64,000 nt of DNA. It comes from Amaranthus tricolor (Eukaryota > Streptophyta > Magnoliopsida > Caryophyllales > Amaranthaceae). Of this stretch, positions 12,101-27,601 are shown one piece after another. Made by a program: the position numbers and the translations under genes. The stretch spans positions 808,501-872,500 of the forward strand of contig NC_080063.1 in NCBI RefSeq assembly GCF_026212465.1. The letters run 5' to 3'. Position 1 is the stretch's first letter. Each line of letters starts with the position of its first letter. Under the pieces are notes generated by a model that searched no databases, was not told where the DNA came from, and saw only the letters and a program-made list of their open reading frames with translations.

Positions 12101-13596
12101 GAACAAGGATGATGAAGAATGAACGATGAAGAATGAACAAGGATTAATGGTCAATGATGAATGAACGATGAATAATGAACAAGGATCAATGATCAATGAA
12201 GAATGAACGATGAAGAATGAATAAGGATGAATGATTAATGAAGAATGAACAATGAAAAATGAACAAGGATCAATGATCAATGATTAATGAACGATGAAGA
12301 ATGCACAAGGATGAATGATCAATGAAGAATGAACGATGAAGAATGAACAAGGATCAATGTTAATTGAAGAATAAACGATGAAGAATGAACAAGGATCAAT
12401 GATCAATGAAGAATAAATGATGAAGAACGAACAAGGATCAATGGTCAATGACGAATGAACGATGAAGAATGAACAAGGATCAATGATCAATGAAGAATGA
12501 ACGATGAAGAATGAACAAGGATCAATGATCAATGAAGAATGAAAGATGAAGAATGAACAAGGATTAATGGTCAATGACGAAAGAACGATGAAGAATGAAC
12601 AAGGATCAATGATTAATAAAGAATGAACGATGAAAAATGAACAAGGATCAATGATCAATGAAGAATGAACGATGAAGAATGAACAAGGATCAATGATCAA
12701 TGAAGAATGAACGATGAAGAATGAACAAGGATCAATGATCAATGAAGAAAGAACGATGAAGAATGAACAAGGATCAATGATCAGTGACGATTGAACGATG
12801 AAGAATGAACAAGGATCAATGATCAATGAAGAATGAAGATTGAACGATGAAGAATGAACAAGGATCAATGATCAATGAAGAATGAACGATGAAGAATTAA
12901 CAAGGATCAATGGTCAATGACGAATGAACGATGAAGAATGAACAAGGATCAATGATCAATGATTAATGAACGATGAAGAATGCACGAGGATGAATGATCA
13001 ATGAAGAATGAACGATGAAGAATGAACAAGGATCAATGTTAATTGAAGAATGAACGAGGAAGAATGAACAAGGATCAATGATCAATGAAGAATAAATGAT
13101 GAAGAATGAACAAGGTTCAATGGTCAATGACGAATGAACGATGAAGAATGAACAAGGATCAATGATCAATGAAGAATGAACGATGAAGAATGAACAAGGA
13201 TCAATGATCAATGAAGAATGAAAGATGAAGAATGAACAAGGATTAATGGTCAATGACGAAAGAACGATGAAGAATGAACAAGGATCAATGATTAATAAAG
13301 AATGAACGATGAAAAATGAACAAGGATCAATGATCAATGAAGAATGAACGATGAAGAATGAACAAGGATCAATGATCAATGAAGAATGAACGATGAAGAA
13401 TGAACAAGGATCAATGATCAATGAAGAAAGAACGATGAAGAATGAACAAGGATAAATGATCAGTGACGAATGAACGATGAAGAATGAACAAGGATCAATG
13501 ATCAATGAAGAATGAAGATTGAACGATGATGAATGAACAAGGATCAATGATCAATGAAGAATGAATGATGAAGAATGAACAAGGATCAATGGTCAA
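9163..13596 (+). repeat. 2.2-kb tandem duplication (9163-11359 and 11360-13596)
   Basis: The two halves align over their full length: at offset 2,197 near the left edge (9328 against 11525), and at offset 2,239 after a one-monomer (42-bp) expansion near 11.6 kb in the second copy. Shared landmarks are GAAGCATGAAC, AACTAGTATC, GAAGAATTAACG, the 34-bp monomer (9870 and 12107), GTGACGATTGAACG and GCACGAGG. Both offsets are 6 modulo 7, which matches one 34-bp monomer per unit. Confidence 0.85.
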
Positions 13597-16500
13597 TGAC
13601 GAATGAACGATGAAGAATGAACAAGGATCAATGATCAATGATTAATGAACGATGAAGAATGAACAAGGATGATGAAGAATGAACGATGAAGAATGAACAA
13701 GGATTAATGGTCAATGATGAATGAACGATGAATAATGAACAAGGATCAATGATCAATGAAGAATGAACGATGAAGAATGAATAAGGATGAATGATTAATG
13801 AAGAATGAACAATGAAAAATGAACAAGGATCAATGATCAATGATTAATGAACGATGAAGAATGCACAAGGATGAATGATCAATGAAGAATGAACGATGAA
13901 GAATGAACAAGGATCAATGTTAATTGAAGAATAAACGATGAAGAATGAACAAGGATCAATGATCAATGAAGAATAAATGATGAAGAATGAACAAGGATCA
14001 ATGGTCAATGACGAATGAACGATGAAGAATGAACAAGGATCAATGATCAATGAAGAATGAACGATGAAGAATGAACAAGGATCAATGATCAATGAAGAAT
14101 GAAAGATGAAGAATGAACAAGGATTAATGGTCAATGACGAAAGAACGATGAAGAATGAACAAGGATCAATGATTAATAAAGAATGAACGATGAAAAATGA
14201 ACAAGGATCAATGATCAATGAAGAATGAACGATGAAGAATGAACAAGGATCAATGATCAATGAAGAATGAACGATGAAGAATGAACAAGGATCAATGATC
14301 AATGAAGAAAGAACGATGAAGAATGAACAAGGATCAATGATCAGTGACGATTGAACGATGAAGAATGAACAAGGATCAATGATCAATGAAGAATGAAGAT
14401 TGAACGATGAAGAATGAACAAGGATCAATGATCAATGAAGAATGAACGATGAAGAATTAACAAGGATCAATGGTCAATGACGAATGAACGATGAAGAATG
14501 AACAAGGATCAATGATCAATGATTAATGAACGATGAAGAATGCACGAGGATGAATGATCAATGAAGAATGAACGATGAAGAATGAACAAGGATCAATGTT
14601 AATTGAAGAATGAACGAGGAAGAATGAACAAGGATCAATGATCAATGAAGAATAAATGATGAAGAATGAACAAGGTTCAATGGTCAATGACGAATGAACG
14701 ATGAAGAATGAACAAGGATCAATGATCAATGAAGAATGAACGATGAAGAATGAACAAGGATCAATGATCAATGAAGAATGAAAGATGAAGAATGAACAAG
14801 GATTAATGGTCAATGACGAAAGAACGATGAAGAATGAACAAGGATCAATGATTAATAAAGAATGAACGATGAAAAATGAACAAGGATCAATGATCAATGA
14901 AGAATGAACGATGAAGAATGAACAAGGATCAATGATCAATGAAGAATGAACGATGAAGAATGAACAAGGATCAATGATCAATGAAGAAAGAACGATGAAG
15001 AATGAACAAGGATAAATGATCAGTGACGAATGAACGATGAAGAATGAACAAGGATCAATGATCAATGAAGAATGAAGATTGAACGATGATGAATGAACAA
15101 GGATCAATGATCAATGAAGAATGAATGATGAAGAATGAACAAGGATCAATGGTCAATGACGAATGAACGATGAAGAATGAACAAGGATCAATGATCAATG
15201 ATTAATGAACGATGAAGAATGAACAAGGATGATGAAGAATGAACGATGAAGAATGAACAAGGATTAATGGTCAATGATGAATGAACGATGAATAATGAAC
15301 AAGGATCAATGATCAATGAAGAATGAACGATGAAGAATGAATAAGGATGAATGATTAATGAAGAATGAACAATGAAAAATGAACAAGGATCAATGATCAA
15401 TGATTAATGAACGATGAAGAATGCACAAGGATGAATGATCAATGAAGAATGAACGATGAAGAATGAACAAGGATCAATGTTAATTGAAGAATGAACGATG
15501 AAGAATGAACAAGGATCAATGATCAATGAAGAATAAATGATGAAGAATGAACAAGGATCAATGGTCAATGACGAATGAACGATGAAGAATGAACAAGGAT
15601 CAATGATCAATGAAGAATGAACGATGAAGAATGAAAAAGGATCAATGATCAATGAAGAATGAAAGATGAAGAATGAACAAGGATTAATGGTCAATGACGA
15701 AAGAACGATGAAGAATGAACAAGGATCAATGATTAATAAAGAATGAACGATGAAAAATGAACAAGGATCAATGATCAATGAAGAATGAACGATGAAGAAT
15801 GAACAAGGATCAATGATCAATGAAGAATGAACGATGAAGAATGAACAAGGATCAATGATCAATGAAGAAAGAACGATGAAGAATGAACAAGGATCAATGA
15901 TCAGTGACGAATGAACGATGAAGAATGAACAAGGATCAATGATCAATGAAGAATGAAGATTGAACGATGAAGAATGAACAAGGATCAATGATCAATGAAG
16001 AATGAACGATGAAGAATTAACAAGGATCAATGGTCAATGACGAATGAACGATGAAGAATGAACAAGGATCAATGATCAATGATTAATGAACGATGAAGAA
16101 TGCACAAGGATGAATGATCAATGAAGAATGAACGATGAAGAATGAACAAGGATCAATGTTAATTGAAGAATGAACGATGAAGAATGAACAAGGATCAATG
16201 ATCAATGAAGAATAAATGATGAAGAATGAACAAGGATCAATGGTAAATGACGAATGAACGATGAAGAATGAACAAGGATCAATGATCAATGAAGAATGAA
16301 CGATGAAGAATGAACAAGGATCAATCATCAATGAAGAATGAAAGATGAAGAATGAACAAGGATTAATGGTCAATGACGAAAGAACGATGAAGAATGAACA
16401 AGGATCAATGATTAATAAAGAATGAACGATGAAAAATGAACAAGGATCAATGATCAATGAAGAATCAACGATGAAGAATGAACAAGGATCAATGATCAAT

Positions 16501-16625
16501 GAAGAAAGAACGATGAAGAATGAACAAGGATCAATGATCAGTGACGAATGAACGATGAAGAATGAACAAGGATCAATGATCAATGAAGAATGAAGATTGA
16601 ACGATGATGAATGAACAAGGATCAA
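12068..16625 (+). repeat. 1,560-bp higher-order repeat, three consecutive copies
   Basis: The 34-bp-monomer landmark and all neighbouring variants recur at 12068, 13628 and 15188, exactly 1,560 bp apart. Each unit is two sub-modules, 881 bp (with the 34-bp monomer) and 679 bp (without it). The second and third units differ by only a few bases, for example GCACGAGG/GCACAAGG and GGTTCAATGG/GGATCAATGG. The third copy breaks down near 16.3-16.6 kb, where 42 bp are missing from its second sub-module. The same 1,560-bp unit recurs at 18994 and 24360. Confidence 0.85.
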
Positions 16626-19600
16626 TGATCAATGAAGAATGAATGATGAAGAATGAACAAGGATCAATGGTCAATGACGAATGAACGATGAAGAATGAAC
16701 AAGGATCAATGATCAATGAAGAATGAACGATGAAGAATGAACAAGGATCAATGATCAATGAAGAAAGAACGATGAAGAATGAACAAGGATCAATGATCAG
16801 TGACGAATGAACGATGAAGAATGAACAAGGATCAATGATCAATGAAGAATGAAGATTGAACGATGAAGAATGAACAAGGATCAATGATCAATGAAGAATG
16901 AACGATGAAGAATGAACAAGGATCAATGGTCAATGACGAATGAACGATGAAGAATGAACAAGGATCAATGATCAATGAAGAATGAACGATGAAGAATGAA
17001 CAAGGATCAATGATCAATGAAGAATGAACGATGAAGAATGAACAAGGATCAATGATCAATGAAGAAAGAACGATGAAGAATGAACAAGGATCAATGATCA
17101 GTGACGAATGAACGATGAAGAATGAACAAGGATCAATGATCAATGAAGAATGAAGATTGAACGATGAAGAATGAACAAGGATCAATGATCAATGAAGAAT
17201 GAATGATGAAGAATGAACAAGGATCAATGGTCAATGACGAATGAACGATGAAGAATGAACAAGGATTAATGGTCAATGATGAATGAACGATGAATAATGA
17301 ACAAGGATCAATGATCAATGAAGAATGAACGATGAAGAATTAACAAGGATCAATGGTCAATGACGAATGAACGATGAAGAATGAACAAGGATCAATGATC
17401 AATGATTAATGAACGATGAAGAATGCACAAGGATGAATGATCAATGAAGAATGAACGATGAAGAATGAACAAGGATCAATGTTAATTGAAGAATGAACGA
17501 TGAAGAATGAACAAGGATCAATGATCAATGAAGAATAAATGATGAAGAATGAACAAGGATCAATGGTAAATGACGAATGAACGATGAAGAATGAACAAGG
17601 ATCAATGATCAATGAAGAATGAACGATGAAGAATGAACAAGGATCAATCATCAATGAAGAATGAAAGATGAAGAATGAACAAGGATTAATGGTCAATGAC
17701 GAAAGAACGATGAAGAATGAACAAGGATCAATGATTAATAAAGAATGAACGATGAAAAATGAACAAGGATCAATGATCAATGAAGAATCAACGATGAAGA
17801 ATGAACAAGGATCAATGATCAATGAAGAATGAACGATGAAGAATGAACAAGGATCAATGATCAATGAAGAAAGAACGATGAAGAATGAACAAGGATCAAT
17901 GATCAGTGACGAATGAACGATGAAGAATGAACAAGGATCAATGATCAATGAAGAATGAAGATTGAACGATGATGAATGAACAAGGATCAATGATCAATGA
18001 AGAATGAATGATGAAGAATGAACAAGGATCAATGGTCAATGATGAATGAACGATGAAGAATGAACAAGGATCAATGATCAATGATTAATGAACGATGAAG
18101 AATGAACAAGGATGATGAAGAATGAACGATGAAGAATGAACAAGGATTAATGGTCAATGATGAATGAACGATGAATAATGAACAAGGATCAATGATCAAT
18201 GAAGAATGAACGATGAAGAATGAATAAGGATGAATGATTAATGAAGAATGAACAATGAAAAATGAACAATGATCAATGATCAATGATTAATGAACGATGA
18301 AGAATGCACAAGGATGAATGATCAATGAAGAATGAACGATGAAGAATGAACAAGGATCAATGTTAATTGAAGAATGAACGATGTAGAATGAACAAGGATC
18401 AATGATCAATGAAGAATGAAAGATGAAGAATGAACAAGGATTAATGGTCAATGACGAAAGAACGATGAAGAATGAACAAGGATCAATGATTAATAAAGAA
18501 TGAACGATGAAAAATGAACAAGGATCAATGATCAATGAAGAATGAACGATGAAGAATGAACAAGGATCAATGATCAATGAAGAATGAACGATGAAGAATG
18601 AACAAGGATCAATGATCAATGAAGAAAGAACGATGAAGAATGAACAAGGATCAATGATCAGTGACGAATGAACGATGAAGAATGAACAAGGATCAATGAT
18701 CAATAAAGAATGAACGATGAAGAATGAAAAAGGATCAATGATCAATGAAGAATGAACGATGAAGAATGAACAAGGATCAATGATCAATGAAGAAAGAACG
18801 ATGAAGAATGAACAAGGATCAATGATCAGTGACGAATGAACGATGAAGAATGAACAAGGATCAATGATCAATGAAGAATGAAGATTGAACGATGAAGAAT
18901 GAACAAGGATCAATGATCAATGAAGAATGAATGATGAAGAATGAACAAGGATCAATGGTCAATGACGAATGAACGATGAAGAATGAACAAGGATCAATGA
19001 TCAATGATTAATGAACGATGAAGAATGAACAAGGATGATGAAGAATGAACGATGAAGAATGAACAAGGATTAATGGTCAATGATGAATGAACGATGAATA
19101 ATGAACAAGGATCAATGATCAATGAAGAATGAACGATGAAGAATGAATAAGGATGAATGATTAATGAAGAATGAACAATGAAAAATGAACAAGGATCAAT
19201 GATCAATGATTAATGAACGATGAAGAATGCACAAGGATGAATGATCAATGAAGAATGAACGATGAAGAATGAACAAGGATCAATGTTAATTGAAGAATAA
19301 ACGATGAAGAATGAACAAGGATCAATGATCAATGAAGAATAAATGATGAAGAATGAACAAGGATCAATGGTCAATGACGAATGAACGATGAAGAATGAAC
19401 AAGGATCAATGATCAATGAAGAATGAACGATGAAGAATGAACAAGGATCAATGATCAATGAAGAATGAAAGATGAAGAATGAACAAGGATTAATGGTCAA
19501 TGACGAAAGAACGATGAAGAATGAACAAGGATCAATGATTAATAAAGAATGAACGATGAAAAATGAACAAGGATCAATGATCAATGAAGAATGAACGATG

Positions 19601-22600
19601 AAGAATGAACAAGGATCAATGATCAATGAAGAACGAACGATGAAGAATGAACAAGGATCAATGATCAATGAAGAAAGAACGATGAAGAATGAACAAGGAT
19701 CAATGATCAGTGACGATTGAACGATGAAGAATGAACAAGGATCAATGATCAATGAAGAATGAAGATTGAACGATGAAGAATGAACAAGGATCAATGATCA
19801 ATGAAGAATGAACGATGAAGAATTAACAAGGATCAATGGTCAATGACGAATGAACGATGAAGAATGAACAAGGATCAATGATCAATGATTAATGAACGAT
19901 GAAGAATGCACGAGGATGAATGATCAATGAAGAATGAACGATGAAGAATGAACAAGGATCAATGTTAATTGAAGAATGAACGAGGAAGAATGAACAAGGA
20001 TCAATGATCAATGAAGAATAAATGATGAAGAATGAACAAGGTTCAATGGTCAATGACGAATGAACGATGAAGAATGAACAAGGATCAATGATCAATGAAG
20101 AATGAACGATGAAGAATGAACAAGGATCAATGATCAATGAAGAATGAAAGATGAAGAATGAACAAGGATTAATGGTCAATGACGAAAGAACGATGAAGAA
20201 TGAACAAGGATCAATGATTAATAAAGAATGAACGATGAAAAATGAACAAGGATCAATGATCAATGAAGAATGAACGATGAAGAATGAACAAGGATCAATG
20301 ATCAATGAAGAATGAACGATGAAGAATGAACAAGGATCAATGATCAATGAAGAAAGAACGATGAAGAATGAACAAGGATCAATGATCAGTGACGAATGAA
20401 CGATGAAGAATGAACAAGGATCAATGATCAATGAAGAATGAAGATTGAACGATGATGAATGAACAAGGATCAATGATCAATGAAGAATGAATGATGAAGA
20501 ATGAACAAGGATCAATGGTCAATGACGAATGAACGATGAAGAATGAACAAGGATCAATGATCAATGATTAATGAACGATGAAGAATGAACAAGGATGATG
20601 AAGAATGAACGATGAAGAATGAACAAGGATTAATGGTCAATGATGAATGAACGATGAATAATGAACAAGGATCAATGATCAATGAAGAATGAACGATGAA
20701 GAATGAATAAGGATGAATGATTAATGAAGAATGAACAATGAAAAATGAACAAGGATCAATGATCAATGATTAATGAACGATGAAGAATGCACAAGGATGA
20801 ATGATCAATGAAGAATGAACGATGAAGAATGAACAAGGATCAATGTTAATTGAAGAATGAACGATGAAGAATGAACAAGGATCAATGATCAATGAAGAAT
20901 AAATGATGAAGAATGAACAAGGATCAATGGTCAATGACGAATGAACGATGAAGAATGAACAAGGATCAATGATCAATGAAGAATGAACGATGAAGAATGA
21001 AAAAGGATCAATGATCAATGAAGAATGAAAGATGAAGAATGAACAAGGATTAATGGTCAATGACGAAAGAACGATGAAGAATGAACAAGGATCAATGATT
21101 AATAAAGAATGAACGATGAAAAATGAACAAGGATCAATGATCAATGAAGAATGAACGATGAAGAATGAACAAGGATCAATGATCAATGAAGAATGAACGA
21201 TGAAGAATGAACAAGGATCAATGATCAATGAAGAAAGAACGATGAAGAATGAACAAGGATCAATGATCAGTGACGAATGAACGATGAAGAATGAACAAGG
21301 ATCAATGATCAATGAAGAATGAAGATTGAACGATGAAGAATGAACAAGGATCAATGATCAATGAAGAATGAACGATGAAGAATTAACAAGGATCAATGGT
21401 CAATGACGAATGAACGATGAAGAATGAACAAGGATCAATGATCAATGATTAATGAACGATGAAGAATGCACAAGGATGAATGATCAATGAAGAATGAACG
21501 ATGAAGAATGAACAAGGATCAATGTTAATTGAAGAATGAACGATGAAGAATGAACAAGGATCAATGATCAATGAAGAATAAATGATGAAGAATGAACAAG
21601 GATCAATGGTAAATGACGAATGAACGATGAAGAATGAACAAGGATCAATGATCAATGAAGAATGAACGATGAAGAATGAACAAGGATCAATCATCAATGA
21701 AGAATGAAAGATGAAGAATGAACAAGGATTAATGGTCAATGACGAAAGAACGATGAAGAATGAACAAGGATCAATGATTAATAAAGAATGAACGATGAAA
21801 AATGAACAAGGATCAATGATCAATGAAGAATCAACGATGAAGAATGAACAAGGATCAATGATCAATGAAGAAAGAACGATGAAGAATGAACAAGGATCAA
21901 TGATCAGTGACGAATGAACGATGAAGAATGAACAAGGATCAATGATCAATGAAGAATGAAGATTGAACGATGATGAATGAACAAGGATCAATGATCAATG
22001 AAGAATGAATGATGAAGAATGAACAAGGATCAATGGTCAATGACGAATGAACGATGAAGAATGAACAAGGATCAATGATCAATGAAGAATGAACGATGAA
22101 GAATGAACAAGGATCAATGATCAATGAAGAAAGAACGATGAAGAATGAACAAGGATCAATGATCAGTGACGAATGAACGATGAAGAATGAACAAGGATCA
22201 ATGATCAATGAAGAATGAAGATTGAACGATGAAGAATGAACAAGGATCAATGATCAATGAAGAATGAACGATGAAGAATGAACAAGGATCAATGGTCAAT
22301 GACGAATGAACGATGAAGAATGAACAAGGATCAATGATCAATGAAGAATGAACGATGAAGAATGAACAAGGATCAATGATCAATGAAGAATGAACGATGA
22401 AGAATGAACAAGGATCAATGATCAATGAAGAAAGAACGATGAAGAATGAACAAGGATCAATGATCAGTGACGAATGAACGATGAAGAATGAACAAGGATC
22501 AATGATCAATGAAGAATGAAGATTGAACGATGAAGAATGAACAAGGATCAATGATCAATGAAGAATGAATGATGAAGAATGAACAAGGATCAATGGTCAA

Positions 22601-25600
22601 TGACGAATGAACGATGAAGAATGAACAAGGATTAATGGTCAATGATGAATGAACGATGAATAATGAACAAGGATCAATGATCAATGAAGAATGAACGATG
22701 AAGAATTAACAAGGATCAATGGTCAATGACGAATGAACGATGAAGAATGAACAAGGATCAATGATCAATGATTAATGAACGATGAAGAATGCACAAGGAT
22801 GAATGATCAATGAAGAATGAACGATGAAGAATGAACAAGGATCAATGTTAATTGAAGAATGAACGATGAAGAATGAACAAGGATCAATGATCAATGAAGA
22901 ATAAATGATGAAGAATGAACAAGGATCAATGGTAAATGACGAATGAACGATGAAGAATGAACAAGGATCAATGATCAATGAAGAATGAACGATGAAGAAT
23001 GAACAAGGATCAATCATCAATGAAGAATGAAAGATGAAGAATGAACAAGGATTAATGGTCAATGACGAAAGAACGATGAAGAATGAACAAGGATCAATGA
23101 TTAATAAAGAATGAACGATGAAAAATGAACAAGGATCAATGATCAATGAAGAATCAACGATGAAGAATGAACAAGGATCAATGATCAATGAAGAATGAAC
23201 GATGAAGAATGAACAAGGATCAATGATCAATGAAGAAAGAACGATGAAGAATGAACAAGGATCAATGATCAGTGACGAATGAACGATGAAGAATGAACAA
23301 GGATCAATGATCAATGAAGAATGAAGATTGAACGATGATGAATGAACAAGGATCAATGATCAATGAAGAATGAATGATGAAGAATGAACAAGGATCAATG
23401 GTCAATGATGAATGAACGATGAAGAATGAACAAGGATCAATGATCAATGATTAATGAACGATGAAGAATGAACAAGGATGATGAAGAATGAACGATGAAG
23501 AATGAACAAGGATTAATGGTCAATGATGAATGAACGATGAATAATGAACAAGGATCAATGATCAATGAAGAATGAACGATGAAGAATGAATAAGGATGAA
23601 TGATTAATGAAGAATGAACAATGAAAAATGAACAATGATCAATGATCAATGATTAATGAACGATGAAGAATGCACAAGGATGAATGATCAATGAAGAATG
23701 AACGATGAAGAATGAACAAGGATCAATGTTAATTGAAGAATGAACGATGTAGAATGAACAAGGATCAATGATCAATGAAGAATGAAAGATGAAGAATGAA
23801 CAAGGATTAATGGTCAATGACGAAAGAACGATGAAGAATGAACAAGGATCAATGATTAATAAAGAATGAACGATGAAAAATGAACAAGGATCAATGATCA
23901 ATGAAGAATGAACGATGAAGAATGAACAAGGATCAATGATCAATGAAGAATGAACGATGAAGAATGAACAAGGATCAATGATCAATGAAGAAAGAACGAT
24001 GAAGAATGAACAAGGATCAATGATCAGTGACGAATGAACGATGAAGAATGAACAAGGATCAATGATCAATAAAGAATGAACGATGAAGAATGAAAAAGGA
24101 TCAATGATCAATGAAGAATGAACGATGAAGAATGAACAAGGATCAATGATCAATGAAGAAAGAACGATGAAGAATGAACAAGGATCAATGATCAGTGACG
24201 AATGAACGATGAAGAATGAACAAGGATCAATGATCAATGAAGAATGAAGATTGAACGATGAAGAATGAACAAGGATCAATGATCAATGAAGAATGAATGA
24301 TGAAGAATGAACAAGGATCAATGGTCAATGACGAATGAACGATGAAGAATGAACAAGGATCAATGATCAATGATTAATGAACGATGAAGAATGAACAAGG
24401 ATGATGAAGAATGAACGATGAAGAATGAACAAGGATTAATGGTCAATGATGAATGAACGATGAATAATGAACAAGGATCAATGATCAATGAAGAATGAAC
24501 GATGAAGAATGAATAAGGATGAATGATTAATGAAGAATGAACAATGAAAAATGAACAAGGATCAATGATCAATGATTAATGAACGATGAAGAATGCACAA
24601 GGATGAATGATCAATGAAGAATGAACGATGAAGAATGAACAAGGATCAATGTTAATTGAAGAATAAACGATGAAGAATGAACAAGGATCAATGATCAATG
24701 AAGAATAAATGATGAAGAATGAACAAGGATCAATGGTCAATGACGAATGAACGATGAAGAATGAACAAGGATCAATGATCAATGAAGAATGAACGATGAA
24801 GAATGAACAAGGATCAATGATCAATGAAGAATGAAAGATGAAGAATGAACAAGGATTAATGGTCAATGACGAAAGAACGATGAAGAATGAACAAGGATCA
24901 ATGATTAATAAAGAATGAACGATGAAAAATGAACAAGGATCAATGATCAATGAAGAATGAACGATGAAGAATGAACAAGGATCAATGATCAATGAAGAAT
25001 GAACGATGAAGAATGAACAAGGATCAATGATCAATGAAGAAAGAACGATGAAGAATGAACAAGGATCAATGATCAGTGACGATTGAACGATGAAGAATGA
25101 ACAAGGATCAATGATCAATGAAGAATGAAGATTGAACGATGAAGAATGAACAAGGATCAATGATCAATGAAGAATGAACGATGAAGAATTAACAAGGATC
25201 AATGGTCAATGACGAATGAACGATGAAGAATGAACAAGGATCAATGATCAATGATTAATGAACGATGAAGAATGCACGAGGATGAATGATCAATGAAGAA
25301 TGAACGATGAAGAATGAACAAGGATCAATGTTAATTGAAGAATGAACGAGGAAGAATGAACAAGGATCAATGATCAATGAAGAATAAATGATGAAGAATG
25401 AACAAGGTTCAATGGTCAATGACGAATGAACGATGAAGAATGAACAAGGATCAATGATCAATGAAGAATGAACGATGAAGAATGAACAAGGATCAATGAT
25501 CAATGAAGAATGAAAGATGAAGAATGAACAAGGATTAATGGTCAATGACGAAAGAACGATGAAGAATGAACAAGGATCAATGATTAATAAAGAATGAACG

Positions 25601-26730
25601 ATGAAAAATGAACAAGGATCAATGATCAATGAAGAATGAACGATGAAGAATGAACAAGGATCAATGATCAATGAAGAATGAACGATGAAGAATGAACAAG
25701 GATCAATGATCAATGAAGAAAGAACGATGAAGAATGAACAAGGATCAATGATCAGTGACGAATGAACGATGAAGAATGAACAAGGATCAATGATCAATGA
25801 AGAATGAAGATTGAACGATGATGAATGAACAAGGATCAATGATCAATGAAGAATGAATGATGAAGAATGAACAAGGATCAATGGTCAATGACGAATGAAC
25901 GATGAAGAATGAACAAGGATCAATGATCAATGATTAATGAACGATGAAGAATGAACAAGGATGATGAAGAATGAACGATGAAGAATGAACAAGGATTAAT
26001 GGTCAATGATGAATGAACGATGAATAATGAACAAGGATCAATGATCAATGAAGAATGAACGATGAAGAATGAATAAGGATGAATGATTAATGAAGAATGA
26101 ACAATGAAAAATGAACAAGGATCAATGATCAATGATTAATGAACGATGAAGAATGCACAAGGATGAATGATCAATGAAGAATGAACGATGAAGAATGAAC
26201 AAGGATCAATGTTAATTGAAGAATGAACGATGAAGAATGAACAAGGATCAATGATCAATGAAGAATAAATGATGAAGAATGAACAAGGATCAATGGTCAA
26301 TGACGAATGAACGATGAAGAATGAACAAGGATCAATGATCAATGAAGAATGAACGATGAAGAATGAACAAGGATCAATGATCAATGAAGAATGAAAGATG
26401 AAGAATGAACAAGGATTAATGGTCAATGACGAAAGAACGATGAAGAATGAACAAGGATCAATGATTAATAAAGAATGAACGATGAAAAATGAACAAGGAT
26501 CAATGATCAATGAAGAATGAACGATGAAGAATGAACAAGGATCAATGATCAATGAAGAATGAACGATGAAGAATGAACAAGGATCAATGATCAATGAAGA
26601 AAGAACGATGAAGAATGAACAAGGATCAATGATCAGTGACGAATGAACGATGAAGAATGAACAAGGATCAATGATCAATGAAGAATGAAGATTGAACGAT
26701 GAAGAATGAACAAGGATCAATGATCAATGA
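13330..26730 (+). repeat. 5,366-bp higher-order repeat, about 2.5 tandem copies
   Basis: From about 13.33 to 21.36 kb, every landmark reappears 5,366 bp to the right (13628 to 18994, 15188 to 20554, 16083 to 21449, 17406 to 22772, 18287 to 23653, 19889 to 25255), and again at +10,732 (13628 to 24360, 15188 to 25920). Copies are about 13.33-18.69, 18.70-24.06 and 24.06-26.73 kb, the last partial. Single-base differences are rare, such as AAGAACGAACG near 19631. The unit holds three 34-bp monomers, and 5,366 is 4 modulo 7, as that count predicts. Very recent amplification of a multi-kilobase block is the simplest reading. Confidence 0.88.
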
Positions 26731-27601
26731 AGAATGAATGATGAAGAATGAACAAGGATCAATGGTCAATGACGAATGAACGATGAAGAATGAACAAGGA
26801 TCAATGATCAATGATTAATGAACGATGAAGAATGAACAAGGATGATGAAGAATGAACGATGAAGAATGAACAAGGATTAATGGTCAATGATGAATGAACG
26901 ATGAATAATGAACAAGGATCAATGATCAATGAAGAATGAACGATGAAGAATGAATAAGGATGAATGATTAATGAAGAATGAACAATGAAAAATGAACAAG
27001 GATCAATGATCAATGATTAATGAACGATGAAGAATGCACAAGGATGAATGATCAATGAAGAATGAACGATGAAGAATGAACAAGGATCAATGTTAATTGA
27101 AGAATAAACGATGAAGAATGAACAAGGATCAATGATCAATGAAGAATAAATGATGAAGAATGAACAAGGATCAATGGTCAATGACGAATGAACGATGAAG
27201 AATGAACAAGGATCAATGATCAATGAAGAATGAACGATGAAGAATGAACAAGGATCAATGATCAATGAAGAATGAAAGATGAAGAATGAACAAGGATTAA
27301 TGGTCAATGACGAAAGAACGATGAAGAATGAACAAGGATCAATGATTAATAAAGAATGAACGATGAAAAATGAACAAGGATCAATGATCAATGAAGAATG
27401 AACGATGAAGAATGAACAAGGATCAATGATCAATGAAGAATGAACGATGAAGAATGAACAAGGATCAATGATCAATGAAGAAAGAACGATGAAGAATGAA
27501 CAAGGATCAATGATCAGTGACGATTGAACGATGAAGAATGAACAAGGATCAATGATCAATGAAGAATGAAGATTGAACGATGAAGAATGAACAAGGATCA
27601 A
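25160..27601 (+). repeat. 881-bp module in tandem
   Basis: The block whose right edge is at 25839 recurs at 26720 and 27601, each 881 bp further on, and the 34-bp monomers at 25958 and 26838 have the same spacing. The 881-bp module is one of the two sub-modules of the 1,560-bp unit. 881 is 6 modulo 7, consistent with one 34-bp monomer. Confidence 0.75.
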
